Shown here: positions 1 to 5,128 of the stretch, in pieces
Layout of the letters: every line of letters starts with the position of its first letter
Numbering within the stretch: the first letter of the stretch is position 1
From: Candidatus Omnitrophota bacterium
GTDB taxonomy: Bacteria > Ratteibacteria > UBA8468 > MWAK01
Assembly (NCBI GenBank): GCA_026387085.1
Contig: JAPLMK010000083.1
Span: forward strand, 1 to 11,164
DNA: 11,164 bases
Direction of reading: 5' to 3'
Translations under genes and position numbers: made by a program
Notes under the pieces: model-generated
Told to the model about the DNA's origin: nothing
Databases searched by the model: none
What the model saw: only the letters and a program-made list of their open reading frames with translations

Positions 1-431
1 AGCATATTCCAAGATACCGCAAACCGGAACCCCTTCCCCCGGCTGCTGAAAGTGTTTGATATTATCTCGCAGGTTTCCTCTCTTTTGCGTTTATCGTTGA
101 ACTTAACCCACGCTTCCACGGTCAGCCCTTTGGTGAAGTCGTATTTGTCTGTTCCGGCCACTGCCACGCAGCCGTTGTTGCTTCGGGCGGTAGGGTCTCC
201 GGCAGTAAACTCCAGGGCCTTGCCAACCTTGCCTTCCCCCCACTTCGTGTTTTTGCCCTCATTTAGAATTTGTCCGTCGTTCTTATTACAGCTGGCGTCC
301 TTAACAACCAGCCCTTCCCCCTGGTCAAAATTCAGGGAGCAGACCGGCCCTTTTCCCTCTCCGGCAAAAGAAGGGATGCTGATTAAAAGACCCAGGAAGA
401 TTGTTGCTATAACCAGCCATTTTTTATTCAT
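1..431 (-). CDS. Secreted LamG/concanavalin A-like domain protein, N-terminal part
   Basis: The gene reads from an ATG at 431 down through the left edge, so 143 complete codons are visible and the C-terminus is missing. Residues 1-23 form a classical signal peptide: basic start MNKKW, hydrophobic core, and a likely cut after SFA. From about residue 29 the protein follows the LamG-like jellyroll pattern (Laminin_G_3 type): a CSLNFDQGEG strand, then DASCNKNDG, then WGEGKVGKALEF, then FTKGLTVEAWVKF. Domains of this family usually bind or sit beside carbohydrate-active modules on exported proteins. The start is supported by GAGGA at 436-440, four bases before the ATG. The ligand and any further domains lie outside the window. 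The export and the fold are well supported; a carbohydrate role is inference. Confidence 0.85.
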   Translation of the reverse strand, partial: MNKKWLVIATIFLGLLISIPSFAGEGKGPVCSLNFDQGEGLVVKDASCNKNDGQILNEGKNTKWGEGKVGKALEFTAGDPTARSNNGCVAVAGTDKYDFTKGLTVEAWVKFNDKRKREETCEIISNTFSSRGKGFRFAVSWNM

Positions 432-460
432 CTTATCCTCATTAGTTTTACTTTTTCTGT

Positions 461-566
461 TATCCTGAACAATAGTGAAGGATCTCAACCTTAAAAGATA
501 GATCCTTCGCAAGCACGGCTCAGGATGACAGAAAATTTGTCATTCTGAGTGAAACGAAGAATCTCG
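461..566. repeat. Interspersed palindromic repeat cluster
   Basis: This holds two adjacent repeat units. The first is an imperfect palindrome: TCCTGA (463-468) and AAGGATCT (478-485) are matched by AGATCCTT (500-507) and TCAGGA (520-525). The second (536-564) runs TTTGTCATTCTGAGTG then AAACGAAGAATCT. The same unit recurs at 7298-7326 with one mismatch and in reverse at 5038-5068 with a variant centre. Such short units between genes are typical of genome-wide interspersed repeats. They contain no reading frame. Confidence 0.75.
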
Positions 567-619
567 TGGTATATTAGCATCTTGTTCTGTTTTTGGCAAT
601 ATCTTATTTTCGTATATTG

Positions 620-669
620 TTATCTCCGCGCTTCGGTTATCCGCCCTTTGATATAACCGCGGAGAATAA
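620..669. repeat. Long imperfect inverted repeat upstream of the UroD-like gene
   Basis: Outer arms TTATCTCCGC (620-629) and GCGGAGAATAA (659-669) pair with one bulged base. Inner arms GGTTAT (635-640) and ATAACC (653-658) pair directly inside them, giving about 16 base pairs with a one-sided 5-nt bulge and a 12-nt loop. It ends 22 bases before the extended -10 box of the next gene. No T-run follows on either strand, so it is not an obvious terminator. It could be an operator-like site or a repeat remnant. Confidence 0.6.
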
Positions 670-691
670 GGTGGTTTGGTCTTTGAAAATT

Positions 692-700
692 TGGTATAAT
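692..700 (+). promoter_or_regulatory. Extended -10 promoter for the UroD-like gene
   Basis: TGGTATAAT matches the extended -10 element (TGn followed by a perfect TATAAT at 695-700). No good -35 box lies at the usual distance, which extended -10 promoters tolerate. Transcription would start near 707, giving a leader of about 30 nt before the ATG at 738. Confidence 0.55.
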
Positions 701-737
701 GTTACCCGGAGGCAAAGAAACCCGCTGAAAAATAAAA

Positions 738-1763
738 ATGAACGTCAAGGAAAATGCCCGGCGGATAATCTGTTTTGATAATCCCGAGAGAGCCGTGAGC
801 GCAGTTCCGTCGCATGGTATCGGGTATAAAGGTTGCCACCATGAAGGATATGCCGGTGGCGGGCATCATCTTCCGGCCGGTTCCTGCTGGACAGACATCT
901 GGGGCACCATGTGGCAGCGCTTGCATCCCGAGGTTATGGGCTTTCCGGTAAAATATCCTTTAGCCGACCTTCCTTCGGCCCTGCGTGAGTATCAGTGGCC
1001 TGACCCGGACGATGAACGTATTTGCGGACAGATTTATGAACAAGCCCGGGATTGGAACCGTGACGAGAGTTTTTTAAACGGGTCGCATCGTGATGCGATT
1101 TGGGAAAAGAGCTATATGCTCGTGGGTATGGAGAATATGATGTGTTATTTTTACACGGAGCCGCAAGCAGTCCGTGAACTCCTGCGCCGCATTATGGATT
1201 TTCAACTCGGCATCGCCCGGCACTATCTGAACGCCGGGGCGGAGATGGTAGAGGTCGGCAGCGACCTTGGAACCCAGAACCGGCTTCTGCTTTCACCGGA
1301 AATTATTAGCAATTTCCTGGTCCCCGAATACCGGCGTCTTTTTAATCTTTATAAACGCCGGAACGTCCTGATTAATTTTCACAGTTGCGGCCACATAATC
1401 CCGATTCTTGATATTTTTATGGACCTCGGTGTGGATATTCTCAATCCCGTTCAAGCCGCCGCCAACGACCTGGTCCGCGTGCGGCAAGAAACGCAGGGAC
1501 GCATGGCTTTGCAGGGAGGCGTAAGTTCGGTAACAATAATGAACGGGCCGGTGGAAGCGATCCGCAAAGAGGTAGCGGTAAGATTGGGGCAACTGGGACA
1601 GGACGGGGGATATTTCTGCGGTCCCGACCAGAGCATGCCCTATCCAACCGAACACATTGCGGCCGTATACGCTGCGGTGGAGGAATACGGGCGGTATCCT
1701 CTGCAGGCGCTTTTGGGCGCCGGCCGGGCAAGCATTAACCGGAGGAAAGATGCGGATAATTGA
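738..1763 (+). CDS. Uroporphyrinogen decarboxylase-like (UroD/MtaA/CmuA family) protein
   Basis: The 341-residue protein has the family's TIM-barrel signatures: an N-terminal ENARRIICFDNPERA segment, DIWGTMW, then EVGSDLGTQNRLLLSPE, NFHSCGHI, GVDILNPVQ and LQGGVSS. H215-x-C217 with a later C294 (in YFCGP) reproduces the H-x-C...C zinc pattern of methylcobamide:thiol methyltransferases such as MtaA and MtbA. This points to zinc-dependent methyl transfer or related chemistry, not haem synthesis, but the substrate is unknown. No corrinoid protein is visible nearby. ATG 738 is the first start after an in-frame stop at 726. A GGAGG lies 25 bases upstream, too far to serve as a normal ribosome site. 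The end overlaps the next gene by 14 bases. The family is confident; the exact reaction is not. Confidence 0.85.
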   Translation: MNVKENARRIICFDNPERAVSAVPSHGIGYKGCHHEGYAGGGHHLPAGSCWTDIWGTMWQRLHPEVMGFPVKYPLADLPSALREYQWPDPDDERICGQIYEQARDWNRDESFLNGSHRDAIWEKSYMLVGMENMMCYFYTEPQAVRELLRRIMDFQLGIARHYLNAGAEMVEVGSDLGTQNRLLLSPEIISNFLVPEYRRLFNLYKRRNVLINFHSCGHIIPILDIFMDLGVDILNPVQAAANDLVRVRQETQGRMALQGGVSSVTIMNGPVEAIRKEVAVRLGQLGQDGGYFCGPDQSMPYPTEHIAAVYAAVEEYGRYPLQALLGAGRASINRRKDADN

Positions 1764-2367
1764 CCTGACCGCGGAAATAACGGAAACCGGAAAACGTTCC
1801 GTCGTTAAGATTCCGATGCCGGACGGAAATTGCTACAAAGGTGTCATTTATGACTTTCCGCTTTCTTCGATGTCAGGCACCTACCTGGATTTTCCGGGCC
1901 ATATCGAGGAATTTGACGACGGAAAAGATGCCGCCAACTATCCGCTGAAAAAACTATTCCTGGTCGAAACAACGGTAATCAAATTAAGAAGGAAGGGCAT
2001 GCCCAGGGAGATAGAGGGAAAAGAATTGGAAGACGCCGGAATCACGGTCAAGACACCCGGACTGCTCATCCAGATCGGAGACGGAAACCCGGTGTCTCCG
2101 GAAGAGATAGTCCCGGCGCCTTTTTACGGAAAATCGGCGATACGCTGGGTGGTTTCCAAAAGGATAAACCTGTTTATCTCCAACGTTTACGAAAACCACG
2201 CGGACCGGCAGGGCATATTCGGGGAATTCTTCCGGGCCGGAATTATTTGTGTTTGTATTCCTGCTAACCTGGACAGGATAACCCGGGAACGAATCAAGAT
2301 TTGCGCTATACCGCTGAAGATTCCGGGAGCAGTGCAACTACCTTGCCGGCTCATAGCCGTGGAATAG
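1750..2367 (+). CDS. Kynurenine formamidase/cyclase-fold protein with degenerate metal site
   Basis: This 205-residue protein fits the cyclase family (PF04199, kynurenine formamidase-like). It opens with MRIIDLTAEI, carries GTYLDFPGH at 43-51, and ends with NLDRI and an IPLKIPGAVQLPCRLIAVE-type tail that matches the family's C-terminal strand. Family enzymes use H-x-G-T-H-x-D to hold metal. Here the two histidines are M41 and Y45, while D47 and H51 remain. The later His and Glu of the family also have no clear counterpart. It may be a binding protein or use a rebuilt site. GGAGG at 1741-1745, four bases before the ATG, fixes the start. The gene begins inside the end of the UroD-like gene, suggesting translational coupling and a shared function. 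Confidence 0.75.
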   Translation: MRIIDLTAEITETGKRSVVKIPMPDGNCYKGVIYDFPLSSMSGTYLDFPGHIEEFDDGKDAANYPLKKLFLVETTVIKLRRKGMPREIEGKELEDAGITVKTPGLLIQIGDGNPVSPEEIVPAPFYGKSAIRWVVSKRINLFISNVYENHADRQGIFGEFFRAGIICVCIPANLDRITRERIKICAIPLKIPGAVQLPCRLIAVE

Positions 2368-2436
2368 CGGGAAATCTTTGGAAAGGATAAGGAATTATTA
2401 AAAAATTCGGCTGATTTTAAAATAAAAAAATTATTT

Positions 2437-2498
2437 TTGCCTTGTAGTTGTTCCCAGGGTTATGATATTATATAAATTTCAATAATTAAGTTGGAGGG
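2437..2498 (+). promoter_or_regulatory. Promoter and ribosome binding site for the membrane protein gene
   Basis: An AT-rich stretch contains TTGCCT (2437-2442) and TATGAT (2461-2466) separated by 18 bases, a plausible sigma-70-type pair. TATTAT at 2466-2471 is an alternative -10. GGAGGG at 2493-2498, four bases from the ATG at 2503, is the strongest Shine-Dalgarno site in the window. It rules out the in-frame TTG at 2491, which lies before it. Confidence 0.5.
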
Positions 2499-2502
2499 TT
2501 CT

Positions 2503-4440
2503 ATGGAAATAACACGCAGTCCTTTTAATACTAAAACAATCCTGACCGGCTCCATCATGTCGATACTCCTGACGGTTATGGCCCAGTTTTCGGTCAACAT
2601 CGTGCACGATTCTTACTTAGCCATTGACCATATGCCGGCCGGCGGTATCTTTATCTTTTTTTTATTGGCTATCTTAATAAACCCGCTCTTGCGTTTTTTC
2701 TCCCGGGATAAGGTCTCTTTCTCCGCTACGGAACTCCTGGTAATCTACACCATGGTCCTGGTAACCGCTTCCGTGGCAGAAATGGGTTTGGGCTGTCAAT
2801 TTCTTCCCATCCTGGCGGCACCCAGTTACTATGCCACCCCCCAGAACCAGTGGGCGGAATTAATTCTGCCCCACATTAAACCCTGGATGATGCCCAAAGA
2901 CATCAGCGTTACCGCGCCTTTCTTTGAGGGATTGCCTAAAGGCGCTCCGATTCCCTGGGGTGCCTGGGCGCTTCCCATCTTCTCCTGGGGAATCTTTTTG
3001 ATGGCTCTCTACTTTGTTACTATCTGCGCGGTTTCTATTCTGCGCAAGGAATGGGTAGAACGGGAGCGGCTTTCTTTTCCGCTCGCCCAATTGCCGGTGG
3101 CGATGGTGCAGGCCGGGCGAGGCAGGATACCGAATCTTTTTAAGAGCAAAATTTTCTGGCTGGGGTTTGTCATACCCGTTGTCTTTTCCTCTTTGTTGGC
3201 GCTGCACCGGTATTTTCCGATAGTACCGATACCCAACCTGTATACCAGGGTCCCGGTATTCCGCCAGACGATGGACCTTATCTTCCGTCTCAGTTTCCCC
3301 ATCCTGGGTTTCTCTTACCTCATCAATCTGGACGTTGCTTTCTCGGTATGGTTCTTTAACCTTATCTTCCTTGTTTTTAAAGGTTGGATGAATATTACCG
3401 GCGTTTCCAGTCCGGAAAATGTGGGGATTTACGGAGCTGCCGGCAATCCCATCCTGGCCAATATCGGTACCGGCTCCTTTATCGTTTTTGTTCTTTTTTC
3501 CCTTTTTCTGGAACGCCGTCACCTGAAAGAAGTATTCCGGAAAGCAATCGGCCGGGGCGGAGAGATAGACGATTCCAAGGAAATAGTTTCCTACAAGACC
3601 GCTTTCTGGGGATTGATTATCGGACTGCTCTTTCTTTTGGGCTGGCTTGCGGCCGCCGGCATGAGTATCTGGGTCGCCCTCTTCTTCCTGGCCGGCGCTT
3701 TTGTTTTCTGGATTGGTTTAACCCGGGTGGTGGCGGAAAGCGGCCTGGCAACCCTGGTGGGTCCTTCCATCTCCTCGGCTCAGGTTGTTTCCGGTTTCGG
3801 AAGCAAGGTGGTCGGGCCGGAGAGCCTTCCTCAACTGGGCGTCACTTATATTTATTCCTCAGACATACGCACCTTTCCTGCTTCCTCGGTCATGCACAGC
3901 GAGAAGATTGCCGAAAAATTCGGGAAAGTGTCCTTGCGGCCCATGCTCTGGGTAATGCTGTTGGCTATCTTTATCGGGCTTGCGGTTTCCACTATTGTCA
4001 TTATGAAACTGGCGTACACCAAGGGCGGCATCAACCTTGACGACTGGTATTTCATCGGCGGTCCCCAGGCACCATACAACTGGGTAACCGACCATCTTAA
4101 AAATCCCATCACGTTTAGTAAACTGGGCTGGGTCTGCCGGATTGCCGGCGCCGTAATAATGTTTACTTTAATGTTCTTGCGCAACCGCTTAATTTGGTGG
4201 CCCCTGCACCCGCTTGGGTTTACGGTGGGAATGGTCTGGCTGGTCGACAATCTATGGTTCTCTATTTTTCTGGCCTGGTTTATCAAAACCCTGCTTTTGC
4301 GATACGGCGGGCCTAAGGCCTATGAAAACGGAAAACCATTCTTTTTCGGCCTGATTCTGGGACAGTATTCGGCGGCCGTAATCTGGTGTTTTATTAACTT
4401 CCTTACCCACACGACCAAAAACGGCGTTTTTTGGATTTAA
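2503..4440 (+). CDS. DUF6785/DUF6784-type polytopic membrane protein (OPT transporter-like)
   Basis: The protein has 645 residues and about 14 predicted membrane helices spread along its length, for example near residues 11-32, 47-66, 73-97, 148-175, 365-410, 480-505, 562-600 and 610-632. Recognisable landmarks are EWVERERLSFPLAQLP after the fourth helix, TRVVAESGLATLVGP in the centre and PLHPLGF near the C-terminus. These recall the DUF6785 and DUF6784 families and, more distantly, oligopeptide (OPT) transporters. I infer a secondary transporter or permease in the inner membrane; the substrate is unknown. It lies 135 bases after the cyclase-like gene on the same strand and has its own promoter candidate, so it may be co-regulated with the UroD-like pair. 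The family name is from memory of its motifs and should be checked with a profile search. Confidence 0.75.
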   Translation: MEITRSPFNTKTILTGSIMSILLTVMAQFSVNIVHDSYLAIDHMPAGGIFIFFLLAILINPLLRFFSRDKVSFSATELLVIYTMVLVTASVAEMGLGCQFLPILAAPSYYATPQNQWAELILPHIKPWMMPKDISVTAPFFEGLPKGAPIPWGAWALPIFSWGIFLMALYFVTICAVSILRKEWVERERLSFPLAQLPVAMVQAGRGRIPNLFKSKIFWLGFVIPVVFSSLLALHRYFPIVPIPNLYTRVPVFRQTMDLIFRLSFPILGFSYLINLDVAFSVWFFNLIFLVFKGWMNITGVSSPENVGIYGAAGNPILANIGTGSFIVFVLFSLFLERRHLKEVFRKAIGRGGEIDDSKEIVSYKTAFWGLIIGLLFLLGWLAAAGMSIWVALFFLAGAFVFWIGLTRVVAESGLATLVGPSISSAQVVSGFGSKVVGPESLPQLGVTYIYSSDIRTFPASSVMHSEKIAEKFGKVSLRPMLWVMLLAIFIGLAVSTIVIMKLAYTKGGINLDDWYFIGGPQAPYNWVTDHLKNPITFSKLGWVCRIAGAVIMFTLMFLRNRLIWWPLHPLGFTVGMVWLVDNLWFSIFLAWFIKTLLLRYGGPKAYENGKPFFFGLILGQYSAAVIWCFINFLTHTTKNGVFWI

Positions 4441-4534
4441 GAAATCCAGAAAAAGCGAAATTTGAACCAGACCTTCTTGCCCGGTCCAACCCGCATAACT
4501 TTTCTGCTGAGTTCTTCCGTGTATTTGTGTATTT

Positions 4535-4564
4535 AAAAAAAAACATAAGAGAGGATTGTCTCTT
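4535..4564 (-). terminator. Possible minus-strand intrinsic terminator
   Basis: On the minus strand AAGAGA (4564-4559) and TCTCTT (4552-4547) form a 6-bp hairpin, followed by ATG and then nine T (4543-4535). The stem is short and three bases separate it from the T-run, so the call is tentative. It could end minus-strand transcripts that read on past tRNA-Cys, or stop antisense transcription into the membrane protein gene. Confidence 0.35.
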
Positions 4565-4717
4565 TTGCAGCACTTCGCGCAGTGACAGTGTAAAACAAGC
4601 ATAACGGAGGCGTGAGTAGCCGGGGTTCAGCTGAATGGCGGGTGAAAACACGGCGAGGCTCACGACGGAGTTGCGTAGATTTTGCCTGGCACGAAGGGTG
4701 TGCAGCAAAAGAGACAA
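4556..4717. mobile_element. 162-bp inverted-repeat-bounded element (MITE-like)
   Basis: The ends match as inverted repeats: TTGTCTCTTTTGC (4556-4568) is the exact complement of GCAAAAGAGACAA (4705-4717). After one mismatch, GCAC (4570-4573) pairs with GTGC (4700-4703), so 17 of 18 positions agree. Inside, CGTGAG (4611-4616) pairs with CTCACG (4659-4664) and GCCG (4619-4622) with CGGC (4651-4654). It carries no transposase and I saw no clear target-site duplication. It could be a non-autonomous mobile element, or the closed stem of a structured RNA. The inverted repeat itself is certain; its nature is inference. Confidence 0.5.
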
Positions 4718-4727
4718 CCGAACGCTG

Positions 4728-4746
4728 GAGGCGGCACCGCGGATTC
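4728..4746. repeat. Copy of the tRNA-Cys 3' end
   Basis: GAGGCGGCACC-G-CGGATTC here matches GAGGCGGCACC-CGGATTC at 4914-4931, which is the acceptor and T-arm end of tRNA-Cys. Eighteen bases agree with one inserted G, in the same orientation, 186 bases away. Duplicated tRNA 3' ends are the usual trace of integrase-mediated insertion, but no integrase is present here. A partial tRNA duplication is the alternative. Confidence 0.5.
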
Positions 4747-4757
4747 AGTGCTCCCGC

Positions 4758-4802
4758 GCGGATAGACCGCGGCAGTCTTGCGCTGCCAGGTCTGACATCC
4801 GC
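4758..4802. other. Strong 16-bp hairpin
   Basis: GCGGAT (4758-4763), AGACC (4764-4768) and GGCAG (4771-4775) pair in order with ATCCGC (4797-4802), GGTCT (4789-4793) and CTGCC (4783-4787), around a 7-nt loop TCTTGCG. Only small bulges interrupt it. A second GCGGAT at 4739-4744 could compete for the same ATCCGC, allowing an alternative fold. Confidence 0.7.
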
Positions 4803-4813
4803 CGTCCGCACTT

Positions 4814-4844
4814 TTAAGGAAGGGAGTTTCCCTTCCTTAATTTT
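4814..4844 (+). terminator. Intrinsic terminator, plus strand
   Basis: TTAAGGAAGGGA (4814-4825) pairs perfectly with TCCCTTCCTTAA (4829-4840) around a 3-nt loop and is followed directly by TTTT (4841-4844). On the minus strand the stem is followed by A residues, so it favours plus-strand termination. It would end either the candidate RNA or read-through from the membrane protein gene. Confidence 0.75.
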
Positions 4845-4863
4845 CTATCCCCGTTACAACTGC

Positions 4864-4885
4864 GCGGGAAAATGACTTTTCCCGC
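4864..4885. other. Perfect 9-bp hairpin downstream of tRNA-Cys
   Basis: GCGGGAAAA (4864-4872) pairs with TTTTCCCGC (4877-4885) around TGAC. It lies 30 bases beyond the 3' end of tRNA-Cys on that gene's downstream side, so it may stop or process the tRNA precursor. No T-run follows the stem, so it is not a classical intrinsic terminator. Confidence 0.5.
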
Positions 4886-4914
4886 ACCCTTTGCGAATCC
4901 GTGTTCCGCAGAAG

Positions 4915-4986
4915 AGGCGGCACCCGGATTCGAACCGGGGAGTTGCGGTTTTGCAGACCGCTGCCTTACCGCTTGGCTATGCCGCC
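4915..4986 (-). tRNA. tRNA-Cys (anticodon GCA)
   Basis: Read on the minus strand, the gene folds as a full cloverleaf. The acceptor GGCGGCA pairs with TGCCGCC, the D arm has GCC/GGC, and the anticodon arm GCGGT/ACCGC holds the loop CTGCAAA. The T arm CCCGG/CCGGG holds TTCGAAT. The loop gives anticodon GCA, and the discriminator base is T (U73), as expected for cysteine tRNAs. The gene is 72 nt long and CCA is not encoded, since CTT follows. It stands alone with its own promoter. Confidence 0.97.
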
Positions 4987-4995
4987 AGAAGTACT

Positions 4996-5025
4996 ATTAT
5001 ATTGGAAAATGCGGTAAAGTGTCAA
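4996..5025 (-). promoter_or_regulatory. Consensus sigma-70 promoter of tRNA-Cys
   Basis: On the minus strand a perfect TTGACA (5025-5020) and a perfect TATAAT (5001-4996) are separated by 18 bases. Transcription would start near 4989, a few bases before the mature tRNA end at 4986. This indicates an RpoD-type housekeeping sigma factor with standard -35/-10 preference in this organism. Confidence 0.9.
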
Positions 5026-5037
5026 AGCGAAAAAGAG

Positions 5038-5068
5038 AGATTCTTCGGCTTCGCCTCAGAATGACAAA
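5038..5068 (-). repeat. Interspersed repeat copy, reverse orientation
   Basis: The reverse complement of this stretch begins TTTGTCATTCTGAG and ends CGAAGAATCT, as do the copies at 536-564 and 7298-7326. The centre differs (GCGAAGC in place of TGAAA). It sits between the tRNA-Cys promoter and the amidase promoter. Confidence 0.75.
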
Positions 5069-5091
5069 AAAATAAAGCACCGGAATAAAAA

Positions 5092-5121
5092 TTGACGGGA
5101 TAACGTGTTTTTGGTTAAAAT
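5092..5121 (+). promoter_or_regulatory. Promoter of the amidase-murI operon
   Basis: TTGACG (5092-5097) and TAAAAT (5116-5121) are separated by 18 bases. Transcription would begin about seven bases after the -10 box, at 5128-5129, which is the ATG of the amidase. No Shine-Dalgarno site precedes that ATG, so the mRNA is probably leaderless. Confidence 0.7.
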
Positions 5122-5128
5122 AAACCCC

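Larger units (their letters stand above)
4556..4846 (+). ncRNA. Candidate structured RNA ending in an intrinsic terminator
   Basis: About 290 nt with no protein gene folds into a long-range closing helix (4556-4573 with 4700-4717), nested stems inside it, a 45-nt hairpin (4758-4802) and finally a strong terminator (4814-4844). That layout fits a stand-alone RNA or a structured 3' untranslated region of the membrane protein gene. I compared it by eye with conserved segments of RNase P RNA, tmRNA, bacterial SRP RNA and 6S RNA and found none. No convincing promoter is visible just upstream. This is a hypothesis from structure only. Confidence 0.3.

Noticed and set aside
52..468. A 138-codon plus-strand frame.
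   Set aside because: It is antisense to the LamG-type gene, which has a signal peptide, a domain pattern and a Shine-Dalgarno site on the minus strand.
593..778. A 61-codon plus-strand frame before the UroD-like gene.
   Set aside because: It spans the long inverted repeat and the promoter and overlaps the UroD-like start. No recognisable protein features are present.
4434..4448. GGATTT-AAG-AAATCC hairpin at the stop of the membrane protein gene as its terminator.
   Set aside because: The stem is short and is followed by an A-rich stretch, not a T-run.
4728..4742. T-box riboswitch signature: AGGCGGCACCGCGG resembles the T-box AGGGTGGNACCGCG.
   Set aside because: The UGGN needed to pair with the tRNA end reads CGGC here. 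The following terminator stem does not compete with this sequence, and no synthetase or amino acid gene follows. The match is better explained as a copy of the tRNA-Cys 3' end.
4728..4806. A second, degraded tRNA on the minus strand (about 75 nt, GGCGG...CCGCCT).
   Set aside because: It has no D arm, the only 5-bp stem with a 7-nt loop is in the wrong place, and U33 is missing. The segment folds as a single long hairpin instead of a cloverleaf.
4612..4875. Open reading frames of 60-90 codons on both strands across the structured segment.
   Set aside because: They overlap one another in several frames, show no family resemblance, have no ribosome sites and run through the inverted repeats and terminator.
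5105..5128. GTG at 5105 as the amidase start.
   Set aside because: It lies upstream of the -10 box, so it would not be in the transcript, and it adds residues before a signal peptide that begins cleanly at ATG 5129.
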